From: Pedobacter namyangjuensis
GTDB lineage: Bacteria > Bacteroidota > Bacteroidia > Sphingobacteriales > Sphingobacteriaceae
Reading direction: 5' to 3'
Length of the DNA: 64,000 bases
Assembly: GCF_003313325.1 (NCBI RefSeq)
Contig: NZ_QMHQ01000003.1
Coordinates: forward strand, 62,001 to 126,000
Below are positions 44,114 to 54,270 of this stretch, piece by piece (positions within the stretch are counted from its first letter, which is position 1; each line of letters starts with the position of its first letter). The notes under the pieces were generated by a model. That model was not told the DNA's origin. It saw only the letters and a list, made by a program, of their open reading frames with translations, and ran no database searches. A program made the translations under genes and the position numbers.

Positions 44114-45094
44114 TTAAAAATATCTAGGCGTTAGCATTTTAATTCCTTTTTTAGGTTTGATGGTAAAACCCACAGAAATTTCGTGAGAGCCACCGCTGTA
44201 GCCAGCTAAACTGCTTAAAGTTTGATCGTAAGCGTAGCCCAATCTTAAAAAATTTGTAGCGAAAAATTCTACCATACCAACTGCCGAGTTAGTTTTTTGC
44301 AAGTTGCTTTGCAAATAGCTTTTATTGTAAAGTTTAACAGCAGTTCTGTAGCTACCACCAACCCAAATCTTGTTACCAAGCAACACAAAAGCGTTTATAT
44401 CTAAACTTGTAGGTCCGCCTCTGTCATCTTTTAACAAAAACGATGGTTTTATTTGTACACTTTCGTTAATGGGCAATAACATACCTGCGGTGAAATAGAA
44501 GTGTGTTTTTGGTGTTTGAAAGTAAACACTTAGGTTACGTTGGTTTAAAATGTACTGCGCTATTAAATTATCGGCCGAAAAGCCTGCGTAAAACCTATCG
44601 TCTGAGTAAAAAACTCCAGCTCTAGCATCTGGCACAATTTCGTTTTGGTTTCCTATTGGGATGAAATTATCTCCTTCATCTCTAGCATTTAGATTATTTC
44701 CATCAATACCTTGTTGTAAAACACCTACACCCACGCCTAACGCTAATCTTGAGCTCTCTGATTTACCAACCCTTAAACGATATGCATAATTTGCATAAGC
44801 GGACACGCTGTTTTGTGCGCCCAGTTTATCTGATGCTACCTGAAATGCTAAGCCTACATTACCACTGTTCGCAATTGCATCTACAGCAAGCGACATACTT
44901 TTAGGTGCTCCGGTAATGCCGGTCCATTGGTTGCGGTAAAAACTGTGTACGTTTAGCTGTTCTTTATAACCAGCATAAGCCGGATTAATATAAATACCGT
45001 TAAACATATACTGGCTATACTGAGCATCTTGTTGCGCTACAGCAAGTAGCGAACTTAATGTTATAGCGAAAACGAAAAGTATTTTCTTTACCAT
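44114..45094 (-). CDS. PorP/SprF family type IX secretion membrane protein
   Basis: A 326-residue outer-membrane beta-barrel with signal peptide (about 1-20, ending AVAQ). The start QDAQYSQYMFNGIYINPAYAGYKEQLNV is the strong family signature, with FYRNQWTGITGAPKSMSLAVD following. The barrel ends in the basic KPKKGIKMLTPRYF. SprF/PorP-like proteins work with individual T9SS substrates of the type-B class. It lies 1 bp after the giant adhesin gene, the usual order of such pairs, so the adhesin is its likely cargo. Confidence 0.93.
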   Translation of the reverse strand: MVKKILFVFAITLSSLLAVAQQDAQYSQYMFNGIYINPAYAGYKEQLNVHSFYRNQWTGITGAPKSMSLAVDAIANSGNVGLAFQVASDKLGAQNSVSAYANYAYRLRVGKSESSRLALGVGVGVLQQGIDGNNLNARDEGDNFIPIGNQNEIVPDARAGVFYSDDRFYAGFSADNLIAQYILNQRNLSVYFQTPKTHFYFTAGMLLPINESVQIKPSFLLKDDRGGPTSLDINAFVLLGNKIWVGGSYRTAVKLYNKSYLQSNLQKTNSAVGMVEFFATNFLRLGYAYDQTLSSLAGYSGGSHEISVGFTIKPKKGIKMLTPRYF

Positions 45095-45095
45095 T

Positions 45096-48000
45096 TTAGT
45101 TATTTCTTAATAATGTGATAAAACCTTTAGTTGCAGACCAAACACCTTTTGAGTCTTTTATTTTAAGGATGTAATAGTAAGTGCCTTCTTGCAAATTATG
45201 CCCGTCCCAATTGTTTTTATAACTACCTGTACTACGGTAAACCTCGTTACCCCATCTGTTAAAAATGTTAAGGGTATTTTCTGGATAAAGCTCTAGGCCA
45301 TCTATTACAAAAGCGTCGTTTTTACCATCACCATTTGGTGTAATTACATTGGGTTTGGTATTTAGTGCAAAAATCTGTTTGGTATCTGTAGAAGAGTTAT
45401 TGGCCAAATCGGCATCTATTTCTGCAGCAGAAACCGTAGCTGTATTGGTTACAACACCAGCAGTTTTTGCTTTAACAGTTAATTTTAAGGTAACTGTTCC
45501 TCCGGCCGGAATGCTTTCAACATTCCATGTAAAGGTGTTTTTACCCAAATCGAAATTGCCAGTACCATTTACAATATTATGCGATATATAAGTTAGGCTT
45601 GTTGGAAGCACATCGCTTACCGCAACTGCCGTTGCAGGGAAAGAGCCAGTGTTTTTAACTGTAATCGTATAATCAAACGGCATATCAATACCAGTTGGTG
45701 TTAAATGATCTGATGTTTTAACAATACTTAAATCGTTTGCTATTATTGCATTAATTGGTGGTGTTGTTAAAATATCTCCTTCATTGGTTAAATCTAAAGT
45801 TGTAGAAGTTACCGCAACCGTATTTGATAAAGGCTTACCCGCTGCAACTGGGTTAGTTCTTCCGTCGGCTGTTTTTACAGTTACTTCGTACTCAACTTCG
45901 CCTTCTCCCGGGAACATAGGGATAAGTTGTTCCAAGTCACCCGTTCCGCTAGTTGCAGGCAATACAAGACCTTTTGCAGTAGCTTTCCATCTTGTAATTG
46001 TTGTACCCGCAGGCGCATGATCTATAATTTTTACATCTCTAGCAGTACTAGGACCATTGTTTTTGATGTTAATTAGGTACAATACCTCATCACCTGGAGT
46101 ATAAGTTTTTTGAGCCGAATTTTTTAATTTCTTAACGGTTACTAAATCTGCAGTTGGTGTAAAGAAAGTTATTGTTGGATCATCAGCTAGTAGAGTTCTA
46201 GGGTCATCAGAAACCTGCCTAACAATTCTGCCTTGCGGATCTTTACCGTAAAAGATAGCTTGATTACTAAAGAAACCTAAGTTAATATCTGCCTGAGTGA
46301 TGGTTCGTTTTGCCATGAAAACTGCTGTAGCTCCTGGTAAAATAAAATCAACTTTAACCGGCATTACGCTTCCAGCATCTGCAGTTTCGTCAACTATATA
46401 AACATCGTACAAAGTTACTGTACCGGTGTTTTTAGCTAATAAAGTATAATTTAATACATCTCCTCTTTTAGCTCCTGTATTATTAACTGTTTTAGTAAAT
46501 TTCACCGTTGCAACCTGCGCTATCACAGTTACTGTTGCATCATCTGCAACTGTAGTAGATGGATCATCAGACACTTTCGTAATTGCCTTACCGTCTTTAT
46601 CTTTTGCCGAAACATTTGCCTGGTTGATAACTTTACCAGCATTAACATCACTCTGTGTTAAAATATGGCTTGCCAAAACCGTAACCGATTGACTTGGTGC
46701 TAATGTTGCTATTGTTCCATTAGTGATGGTTGCGTTGTTATCTGTTACCACGATATTATTTAAAGTAACATTGCCGGTATTGGTTACTACCAAATTGTAG
46801 TTTATTACAGCGCCTACTATTGATGGAATTGTTCCAGAAGCAATTTTAGTAAAGCTCAAACCAGGTTTACCAGGAAGAACTGTAACGGTTGGATCGGTAT
46901 TATTTACACCATTGCCCGAGTTTGCAGTTATTGTATTTCCTGCTGGAGTTTTTGCAGTAGCTGTAGCAGTATTACTTACCGTACCAGCATCTTTATCGCT
47001 CTGCGTAAGTACATAAAATTCTGTTGTAGTAAGCGTTGCACCTGGAGCTATCGGACCAGCAATTATTTTGTTTAAATTGATTTTTGTATCAACAAGGTTG
47101 ATGTTATTTAACACTACCGAACCAGTATTATTAATCGCGAACGTGTAAGTGATGCTATTTCCATCTGTGCTTAAAACTCCGGTTTTAAGCAATGTCATTT
47201 TTCCAGTAACTACGGCAGTTGTAACAGATGCGCTATTATTAGCGTTGTTTGGATCAGTATTTTCAGTTGAACCATTTGCAACTACAGAATTAATTAGGTT
47301 TGCTTGCGAGAAATTTGCTTCTACTTTTCCGTTAACAGTAAGTGTTACCGCTTCGCCAACGTTTACTGCAGCAGATGGAGTGAACGTGTTATTTGACGGG
47401 CTGTAAACGCCGCCATTAGTTTGGTAGGTTACGTTAGTTAAACCTTGAGGTAAGCTTTCTGTTAAACCGATAACTTGGTTTGCTAAAATAGTAGCCGGAC
47501 CATTATTTTTTACGGTAATGGTATAACTGATAGCTTCATTCGGCTCTACAGCAGTTTTATTTGCCGTTTTTGTGACCGCTAAATCTGTAACCCAATTAGG
47601 AATTACCACCGTAACGCTTGCCGATGATGTTTTTGATGCATCTTGTTTGTCGGTAATTTGATATACTATAGTGTAAGTTCCAGAGATTGTTCCAGCTAAC
47701 ACGTTTACTTTTCCAGTAAGTGGATCAATATTTATATTTCCATTTGTTGTAGAAACTTGAACTATCGTTACGTTTGATAATGTAGCCTTTGCACCATTGT
47801 TATAAGTATCGTTAGTAAGGATATTTTCTACTGCAACTCCACCCGCGAAACCGTTTGCCGTACCGTTATCGTTTTTTGCTACAATATTTCCAGATGCTAC
47901 CACTACCTCAATCTTTGCAGTGGATATTTTTCCCGCATCAAGTTTATCAGCTATTTGGTATTCGATTGTGTAAACACCGGCTTTCGTTCCTGCCAAAACA

Positions 48001-51000
48001 GCCACAGAACCATCAGCATTTAATTTTACCGCTCCGTTGCTGTTATTGCTTACTTCTGTAATTGTTACTGTTGCTAACGTTGACTGGCTTCCGTTGTTGA
48101 AAGTATCGTTTGCCAAAATATCAGCAACTGCAATGCCACCTGTGATAGCGTTTGCCGTACCGTTATCGTTGTTTGCTAAAATATGTCCAGATGCTACCAC
48201 TACCTCAATCTTTGCTGTCGATTTTTTCGAAGCATCCAATTTGTCCACAATCTGGTATTCGATTGTGTAAACACCAGCTTTCGTTCCTGCCAAAACAGCC
48301 ACAGAACCATCAGCATTTAATTTTACCGCTCCGTTGCTGTTATTGCTTACTTCTGTAATTGTTACTGTTGCTAACGTTGACTGGCTTCCGTTGTTGAAAG
48401 TATCGTTTGCCAAAATATCAGCAACCGCAATGCCACCTGTGATAGCGTTTGCCGTACCGTTATCGTTATTTGCTTTTATAACGCCACTAATAACATTTAC
48501 CGTAACTACTGCCGTCTTTTTATTATTACTATTTGCTTTATCCTCTATTTCGTATACTAAACTATAAACTCCAACTGGTGTGTTAGGCAATACTACAACT
48601 TCACCATTTGCACTAAGGTTTATGTTAGCATGTGTTGAAGAAACTTGAACAATTTTTACATTTGTAAGCGTTGCTTGATTTCCATTTATTTTATCATTAA
48701 TTAAAACATTTTCAACCCCAATTCCGCCAGTTACGGCATTAACAGTTCCTTCATCGTTTAACGGATAAACACCTGTTTTTATAACCGTTGGATCTGTATT
48801 AGTTGTCGCAAAACCTGATATAGCCGTAACATTTGCACCTTGAGGATTCTTACCTTTTACTGTTGCAGTATTCGTAACCGTACCTATCAATTTTTCTGCT
48901 GTAGTAATCTGATAAGTTGCATTTGCAGTTGTTGATTCGCCCGGAACTAAAGTTATTTTAGCTAATGAGATTGCACCAGTAATTTTATTATCGCTTAGTG
49001 TAAGGTTATTGATGGTTACATTTCCAGTATTTCGAATTAAGAAACTATAGGTAATTTCATCGCCATTGGCAGAAAGAACCCCTGTTTTAACCAGTTGCAA
49101 TTTTCCTTCAGTTACTATAGCAATAGTATTTGATGCAGTTTGAGCCGTAATCTCCGTTGAAGAAAAAGTAGCTACGTTCTGAATAAATGCGCTGTTTAAT
49201 GCTGGCTTACCATTATTATCTAAATCAGCTTGTTTAACCGTGTAAGAACCGTTATAAGTCCAAATTTCGTCTTTATCTAAAATTGCATCGTTGTTACCAT
49301 TAGTTTTTACCGCAGCGCCTAATGTTACAAACGGATCTGTAACAGAAACTGCATTTTGTTTCGCATTACCAGTATTTTTTACAACGATGGTATAGTTGAT
49401 CACATCACCAGCTTTGTTTACGCTAGTTACATCTGCATTTTTAGCAACCGTAACCGATGAGCAAACTGGAACATTTACCGTTACTGTGAAAACCTTTCCA
49501 TCACATGCTCCTGCAAGCGTAGATTTCGGCGTTACGGTATAAACCACTTGTTGAGCAACGTTGCTCGTATTAATTAAAGTTTGCGTTATATTTTTTCCGT
49601 TAGATGCACTTGCGCCTAACACATTAGTATTATTAGAAATTGTCCAACTAAAATCCGCAGCAACTCCATTACCACCTAACTCTAGGTTGTTAACATTGTT
49701 TTGCAGGTTATAATTGAAAGTTGAATTTGAACAGGTAAGCGTATTTACAACATCATTAAAACCTTGTGGTGTTGCGTTAACTATTAACGTATAGCTTGTG
49801 CTATTTGCACAGCCATTGTTGTTTGTAGCAGTTTTGTAAGAAATTACCGTACTACCCGTAGTTAATGCCGTTACCAATCCATTGTTGGAAATTGTTGCAA
49901 TAGCCGGATTGCTAGATGACCATATTCCGCCAGTAGTTGCGTTTGATAATTGTCTGGTTGATCCGATGCAAACATCACCTGTATTTGTAATTGGAGATAC
50001 ACTAGGTAAGGCACTTACAGCGATATTGACGCTTACGCTATTCGTACAACCACTAGAATTTGCTTTGGTAGTGTAAGTGATTGTGGCATTCCCGATGGCA
50101 ACTGCAGTAATTAAACCTTCGGTACTTACGGTTACAAAAGCTGGTGCAGATGAACTCCAAATACCATCTGGAGTTGCATTGTTTAATTGTCTCGATTCTC
50201 CAACACATAAATTTCCTTGATTAAGAATTGGAGATACTACAGGAAGTTGATTTACTGTAATAATTACCGGCGTGCTTGTACTTACAGCACAATTGTTCGA
50301 CTTAACATTTCTACGATATTGAGTAGTTTGAGTGAGTGTATTAGGTGCGTAATTAATACCGTCTTTAGTACCATTTGCTACAGTCCAGTTTATTCCGTCG
50401 GTACTTTGCTCCCACTCGTAAGTAAAACTATTATTTCCGCCAGTTGGCGAAGAACCTAGTAATTGATTAGGTTTTCTACCTGCACAAATCGTTTGAGATG
50501 CTGTTATTGTATTGTTAGCAATTGCCGGAGCAACGGTTACTGTAAATTTAAAATCTGAACCTGTACAACCTCCATTAACCGGAGTTACATTATATTCAAC
50601 TACCGCATCTGTACTTCCAGAATTGGTAATTGTTTGCGAAATAATATTAGATGGTGTTGTTTCTGCTCCGAAGCCAGTTGCGCTACCAGATCTTAAACTT
50701 GTGGTCCATCTGTAAGTTGTGCCAGTTAAGTTCGAAACAGGAGTTACTGTAAAAGCATTACCAGAACAAATCGAAACTGGGTTTGGTATGCTTGCAGTTA
50801 AAGTTGGTGCAATGTTAACGGTTATCTTAAATGGTTTTCCATCGCATGTTTGGTAACGTGGTGTTACGGTATAAGTAGCGGTTGCTAATGTTGAGCTTGT
50901 GTTAGTTAATGTTTGATTAATTTCTGTGGCGTTATTACCTGAAGATTGCCCATTAACCGAGCCATTAATTACTGGTGTAGCCCAAGTGTAGGTTGTCCCA

Positions 51001-53921
51001 TTTGGAACATAGGTAGGCTTGAAAACGAAATTGCCAGCTTTACAAATTTCAAAAACTTGGTCTGCAACCACTGGACGAGGGATTAAGGTAATTTTAGCAG
51101 ATGTAGAAATTGCTTCCACACAACCGTTTCCGGTTACTACCGCTCTGTAAATAGTAGTAACATTTAGATCGGTATAATTTAATTTTTTATTTGTTGAGTT
51201 AATAGTAGACCAACTTGCACCTTCATCTGTTGACGATTCCCATCTAACTACAGCAGCTGTGGTATTTTTAAGTTCCACAAAACCATTAGCACCAGAACAT
51301 ACTGTTATAGCTCCTTCAACAGTACCACTTGTAGTAATTGCAACGGTGTGTGTAGCACTTTTAGTTCCGTTACAACCAGTAGTAGAAGCAGTAATGGTTG
51401 CAATTCCTTCGTAAATAGACGACCAAGTAACTTCGCCGGTACTTGCATTAATTACACCTGCATTCGCCGGACTAATACTATAGGTTATAGCGGTAACACC
51501 GCTTGTAGATGCGGTATAAGTTTCTACAGAAAAACCTTGGCATCTTGCTGAATTCTCACCTTTTGCAAAAACAGGAGTAGCAACCGCAGGATTAACTGTA
51601 ATTGTTCCTATTGCTTCTAACGCAGTACCAGAAATTGTTCCTTTAACTTTATAGGTATAAACAATCGGACTTGCAGAATTATTAATTGGAGGTGTTCCAG
51701 TTAATTTATAGGTTTTATCACCGCTAGTAAAAACCGGAGTTATTCCTGCAGGAAGATTTTCTACAGATTGGTTTGTTACCGAGCCTGACCCTATGAATTG
51801 ATAAGTTGTTGTTGCAATAGCCCCACCAGAGCAAACAGTTTGTGCGTTTGTACCCACCGCCGAAGTTAGGCTAATGTTTACTGGCGTAACCGTAACTGTG
51901 GAAGTATTATTATCTTGATTTGGATCTACTTGTGGACCAGCAATCGTGGCAGTATTTTCATAATTTCCACTACTTTTTACGGTTGCAGTAATTTTTAAAA
52001 TTTTAGTTTCTCCCGAAGTCATTGCTCCTATCGACCAAATTCCTGTCGTCTTATCGTAACTAGTTCCTGTTGGTGCTTCGCTCGAAACAAAAGTATAACC
52101 GCTAGGTAATATATCTGTAGCAGAAATACCTATTGCATTACCTGTACCGGTTACACTTCCCGATGCAACATTTGAATTATTTGCCGTTAATGAGAAAACT
52201 ACCGTACTGCCCTTCGCCGGACTTAAGTTATTAACTGTTTTGTTAATTGAGATATCTACGTTACACAAAGCTACCGTTACTGGAAGTGATTGTGCACTGA
52301 TGCCGCAATCCAATTTCGTAGTAAGCGTGTAAGTACCAGATTTTAAAGCTTCAAAAGATGAGTTTGTAGCACCGCTAATCGCCACACCATCTAAATACCA
52401 TTGATACGGAGCTGAACTATTAGGAGATGCATTAAGTGTTGCGGTAGCACAATTGCTTTGTGCAACTGTAGGTTTAATTGCCTTTTCTGGAAAGGCAGAA
52501 ATAAAATTCGACATTGAAAAACCACCTCCTTGTTGTACCATGTTAACGGTTAATCTTGCATCGCTGGTTAGCGTAATAAAACGGGGGCTATTTATATTTG
52601 TATTATCAAAATCGATAATATAAGTTCCTGACGAACCTAATTGACGTCTAATACCTACGCCAGCAATGGTTTCAATATCTTTATTTGTGTAACCGTTATC
52701 AGTAGTTAAGTAAACTTTTGATGTTGCACTTTGCAATAAAATATAAGAAAAGTAAGGTAAATCTCCGCTTGGAAGTTTCGTAAACTTAACAGTCTCTGTT
52801 CTATTTGAGCCTGAACACGAAGAAATTGGTGCAAGTGTTGCAACATCTACTTCACAATCTTGCGCCGTACCAGAATATGCTACTACATTTTTCGAAGCAA
52901 TAATTCTAGTCGATGAGTAACGTTGTCCTTGAGGACCATTTGCATCTGCAGCAAATTCTGGAATGCCGTTGGCAAATGTTTTAAAACTGCCCGCTGCTAT
53001 TAAATTAAACGTTTCAGAACTTTGTAAAACGCCTGCTGGAGTAAAATTCTGAATGGTTACGGTTGTATTAGGCTCGGTCGCTATTACCGTCGTTTTTTCG
53101 GCGATGTTATTTCCATTACCCCTTACCACAATATATTCGCTCCCTAAAGAATTAACCGGTGGAACTGGATTTGATGTACCGTCATAACAGCTTTCTACAA
53201 CTACTGGCGCATCATAAGTTGCACTGGTATTCATTACAGCTGGCCCAGAGGTCTCTACCAATGAACCCATTTTAGCCTGAAATAAGTAGCTCTGACCAGC
53301 ACTTAGCGTTACGGTAGCCACACCATTTATACTTACTACCGTATTATTCTCGGTAGCCATTACACTGTAAACCGGCTTTAACGGGCCATCAGGGTAACTA
53401 TAACTATTTTTGTAAATATCCCCATCTCTATAATAACCAACCCTAAATGCATTGCCCACTGCAGCATCGCCGAAACTGAACAATGATGAATTTCCCTTAA
53501 TAAAATAACTTGTAGGAACATCATTATCATCTGATGCAATATTTCTGATATTAACATTTATGGACGTACTTGCTTCCACTATTATACCGGCACCACTTAT
53601 TACAGAATTTAAAGGATGAAGAGGAAAATCAGTAATTACACCTGTAAAACGATGAACGGCTGGAGTTCCTGCTTTAGTTGTCAATGTAAATGCACTTGTC
53701 CCATCGCTTTTTTTAACGGTAACGGTAACCGGAGTTACACTAGCCGTAGTAACAACTAATTCGTTTGCTTTAGTGAAGTAGTTCCAAGGTGCGGGAGCGA
53801 TATAATGCTTAGTGTAGGATTGAGCTTTTAAATTGGAAGCTAAAACTAGCAATGTAACTGTAAGACCAAGTCCTAGTTTGCTAATTCGCGATAAAAAAGT
53901 AGAACGTAAAAATAGATTCAT
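45096..53921 (-). CDS. Giant T9SS type-B adhesin-like protein, 2941 residues
   Basis: Domains in order: signal peptide (about 1-33, ending KAQ); an IgGFc-binding-like N-terminal region (about 35-480); an Ig-like repeat (about 490-550, YQWYLDGVAISG); a DUF11 repeat (about 553-690); Ig/PKD-like repeats (about 690-1240); two BIG2-like repeats (about 1240-1400, GIWSSS in each); another PKD-like and DUF11 set (about 1400-1715); four cadherin-like repeats (about 1715-2110), two almost identical; more DUF11 repeats (about 2110-2845); and a T9SS type-B (CHU_C, gliding-associated) sorting domain (about 2855-2941, NVITPNGDGKNDAF, FNRWGNEVY). It is probably a cell-surface adhesin for gliding or attachment. 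It is the first gene of its operon. Boundaries are approximate. Confidence 0.93.
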   Translation of the reverse strand: MNLFLRSTFLSRISKLGLGLTVTLLVLASNLKAQSYTKHYIAPAPWNYFTKANELVVTTASVTPVTVTVKKSDGTSAFTLTTKAGTPAVHRFTGVITDFPLHPLNSVISGAGIIVEASTSINVNIRNIASDDNDVPTSYFIKGNSSLFSFGDAAVGNAFRVGYYRDGDIYKNSYSYPDGPLKPVYSVMATENNTVVSINGVATVTLSAGQSYLFQAKMGSLVETSGPAVMNTSATYDAPVVVESCYDGTSNPVPPVNSLGSEYIVVRGNGNNIAEKTTVIATEPNTTVTIQNFTPAGVLQSSETFNLIAAGSFKTFANGIPEFAADANGPQGQRYSSTRIIASKNVVAYSGTAQDCEVDVATLAPISSCSGSNRTETVKFTKLPSGDLPYFSYILLQSATSKVYLTTDNGYTNKDIETIAGVGIRRQLGSSGTYIIDFDNTNINSPRFITLTSDARLTVNMVQQGGGFSMSNFISAFPEKAIKPTVAQSNCATATLNASPNSSAPYQWYLDGVAISGATNSSFEALKSGTYTLTTKLDCGISAQSLPVTVALCNVDISINKTVNNLSPAKGSTVVFSLTANNSNVASGSVTGTGNAIGISATDILPSGYTFVSSEAPTGTSYDKTTGIWSIGAMTSGETKILKITATVKSSGNYENTATIAGPQVDPNQDNNTSTVTVTPVNISLTSAVGTNAQTVCSGGAIATTTYQFIGSGSVTNQSVENLPAGITPVFTSGDKTYKLTGTPPINNSASPIVYTYKVKGTISGTALEAIGTITVNPAVATPVFAKGENSARCQGFSVETYTASTSGVTAITYSISPANAGVINASTGEVTWSSIYEGIATITASTTGCNGTKSATHTVAITTSGTVEGAITVCSGANGFVELKNTTAAVVRWESSTDEGASWSTINSTNKKLNYTDLNVTTIYRAVVTGNGCVEAISTSAKITLIPRPVVADQVFEICKAGNFVFKPTYVPNGTTYTWATPVINGSVNGQSSGNNATEINQTLTNTSSTLATATYTVTPRYQTCDGKPFKITVNIAPTLTASIPNPVSICSGNAFTVTPVSNLTGTTYRWTTSLRSGSATGFGAETTPSNIISQTITNSGSTDAVVEYNVTPVNGGCTGSDFKFTVTVAPAIANNTITASQTICAGRKPNQLLGSSPTGGNNSFTYEWEQSTDGINWTVANGTKDGINYAPNTLTQTTQYRRNVKSNNCAVSTSTPVIITVNQLPVVSPILNQGNLCVGESRQLNNATPDGIWSSSAPAFVTVSTEGLITAVAIGNATITYTTKANSSGCTNSVSVNIAVSALPSVSPITNTGDVCIGSTRQLSNATTGGIWSSSNPAIATISNNGLVTALTTGSTVISYKTATNNNGCANSTSYTLIVNATPQGFNDVVNTLTCSNSTFNYNLQNNVNNLELGGNGVAADFSWTISNNTNVLGASASNGKNITQTLINTSNVAQQVVYTVTPKSTLAGACDGKVFTVTVNVPVCSSVTVAKNADVTSVNKAGDVINYTIVVKNTGNAKQNAVSVTDPFVTLGAAVKTNGNNDAILDKDEIWTYNGSYTVKQADLDNNGKPALNSAFIQNVATFSSTEITAQTASNTIAIVTEGKLQLVKTGVLSANGDEITYSFLIRNTGNVTINNLTLSDNKITGAISLAKITLVPGESTTANATYQITTAEKLIGTVTNTATVKGKNPQGANVTAISGFATTNTDPTVIKTGVYPLNDEGTVNAVTGGIGVENVLINDKINGNQATLTNVKIVQVSSTHANINLSANGEVVVLPNTPVGVYSLVYEIEDKANSNNKKTAVVTVNVISGVIKANNDNGTANAITGGIAVADILANDTFNNGSQSTLATVTITEVSNNSNGAVKLNADGSVAVLAGTKAGVYTIEYQIVDKLDASKKSTAKIEVVVASGHILANNDNGTANAITGGIAVADILANDTFNNGSQSTLATVTITEVSNNSNGAVKLNADGSVAVLAGTKAGVYTIEYQIADKLDAGKISTAKIEVVVASGNIVAKNDNGTANGFAGGVAVENILTNDTYNNGAKATLSNVTIVQVSTTNGNINIDPLTGKVNVLAGTISGTYTIVYQITDKQDASKTSSASVTVVIPNWVTDLAVTKTANKTAVEPNEAISYTITVKNNGPATILANQVIGLTESLPQGLTNVTYQTNGGVYSPSNNTFTPSAAVNVGEAVTLTVNGKVEANFSQANLINSVVANGSTENTDPNNANNSASVTTAVVTGKMTLLKTGVLSTDGNSITYTFAINNTGSVVLNNINLVDTKINLNKIIAGPIAPGATLTTTEFYVLTQSDKDAGTVSNTATATAKTPAGNTITANSGNGVNNTDPTVTVLPGKPGLSFTKIASGTIPSIVGAVINYNLVVTNTGNVTLNNIVVTDNNATITNGTIATLAPSQSVTVLASHILTQSDVNAGKVINQANVSAKDKDGKAITKVSDDPSTTVADDATVTVIAQVATVKFTKTVNNTGAKRGDVLNYTLLAKNTGTVTLYDVYIVDETADAGSVMPVKVDFILPGATAVFMAKRTITQADINLGFFSNQAIFYGKDPQGRIVRQVSDDPRTLLADDPTITFFTPTADLVTVKKLKNSAQKTYTPGDEVLYLINIKNNGPSTARDVKIIDHAPAGTTITRWKATAKGLVLPATSGTGDLEQLIPMFPGEGEVEYEVTVKTADGRTNPVAAGKPLSNTVAVTSTTLDLTNEGDILTTPPINAIIANDLSIVKTSDHLTPTGIDMPFDYTITVKNTGSFPATAVAVSDVLPTSLTYISHNIVNGTGNFDLGKNTFTWNVESIPAGGTVTLKLTVKAKTAGVVTNTATVSAAEIDADLANNSSTDTKQIFALNTKPNVITPNGDGKNDAFVIDGLELYPENTLNIFNRWGNEVYRSTGSYKNNWDGHNLQEGTYYYILKIKDSKGVWSATKGFITLLRNN
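47884..48477. repeat. Two 297-bp tandem repeats in the adhesin gene
   Basis: Units at 47884-48180 and 48181-48477 are in frame (99 codons each). Over about 210 bp (47962-48174 against 48259-48471) only a few bases differ; the outer parts are more diverged. They encode cadherin-like repeats around residues 1815-2012. This indicates recent duplication or gene conversion. Confidence 0.88.
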
Positions 53922-54270
53922 ATTCGATGGAAGAAATTCTTATTCTCCACACCAAAGACAAAATACACTCCACGATACTTGTTTTTTTAGCTTAGTAGCC
54001 CTTTAGGACTACGAGATTTTTTCTAATTAGATGTTTCAACATATAAAAAGAGTACTTAGTAGATAGTTCAACAATAATGACACATTTAATGCTAAACACG
54101 TAAAATTCTTAAACAACTAAAAGCGAGTAAATATTTCCACAACCAAATCTCATATTTACCCATAATGGGTATTATTTTACCCAGATGAGTATTTTCATGT
54201 AGCTATAAATTTAAAACTTTAAGGTTTATTAAGTTGCCAATTAAAGCTTAATCACAAATTTCGCAGAAAA
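53922..54270. other. 349-bp intergenic region upstream of the adhesin operon
   Basis: No gene is visible. It should hold the adhesin promoter, but no exact TAnnTTTG was found. It contains a small GC-bearing hairpin (GTAGCCC-TTTA-GGACTAC, about 53996-54013, two wobble pairs) and two phased motifs at 54157-54192, listed separately. Confidence 0.6.
54157..54192. promoter_or_regulatory. Twin 21-bp-phased motif upstream of the adhesin gene
   Basis: TACCCATAATGGGTA (54157-54171) is a perfect 15-bp odd-centred palindrome. A second copy, TACCCAGATGAGTA (54178-54191), begins exactly 21 bp later and is imperfect. The arrangement of direct repeats two helical turns apart is what LytTR or other dimeric regulators bind. 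Confidence 0.5.

Noticed and set aside
47884..48477. CRISPR-like look of regularly spaced repeats in the adhesin gene
   Set aside because: The repeats are 297-bp in-frame protein modules without short repeats and unique spacers, and no cas genes are present.
47149..48567. Several plus-strand open frames opposite the adhesin gene, two of them nearly identical
   Set aside because: They mirror the repetitive, Thr/Asn/Val-rich coding of the adhesin on the minus strand and are identical only because the 297-bp repeat is duplicated.
53996..54025. Plus-strand terminator (GTAGCCC-TTTA-GGACTAC then a T-run)
   Set aside because: No plus-strand gene lies upstream that it could terminate. Two of the seven pairs are wobble pairs. 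It may be a leader hairpin of the adhesin mRNA at most.
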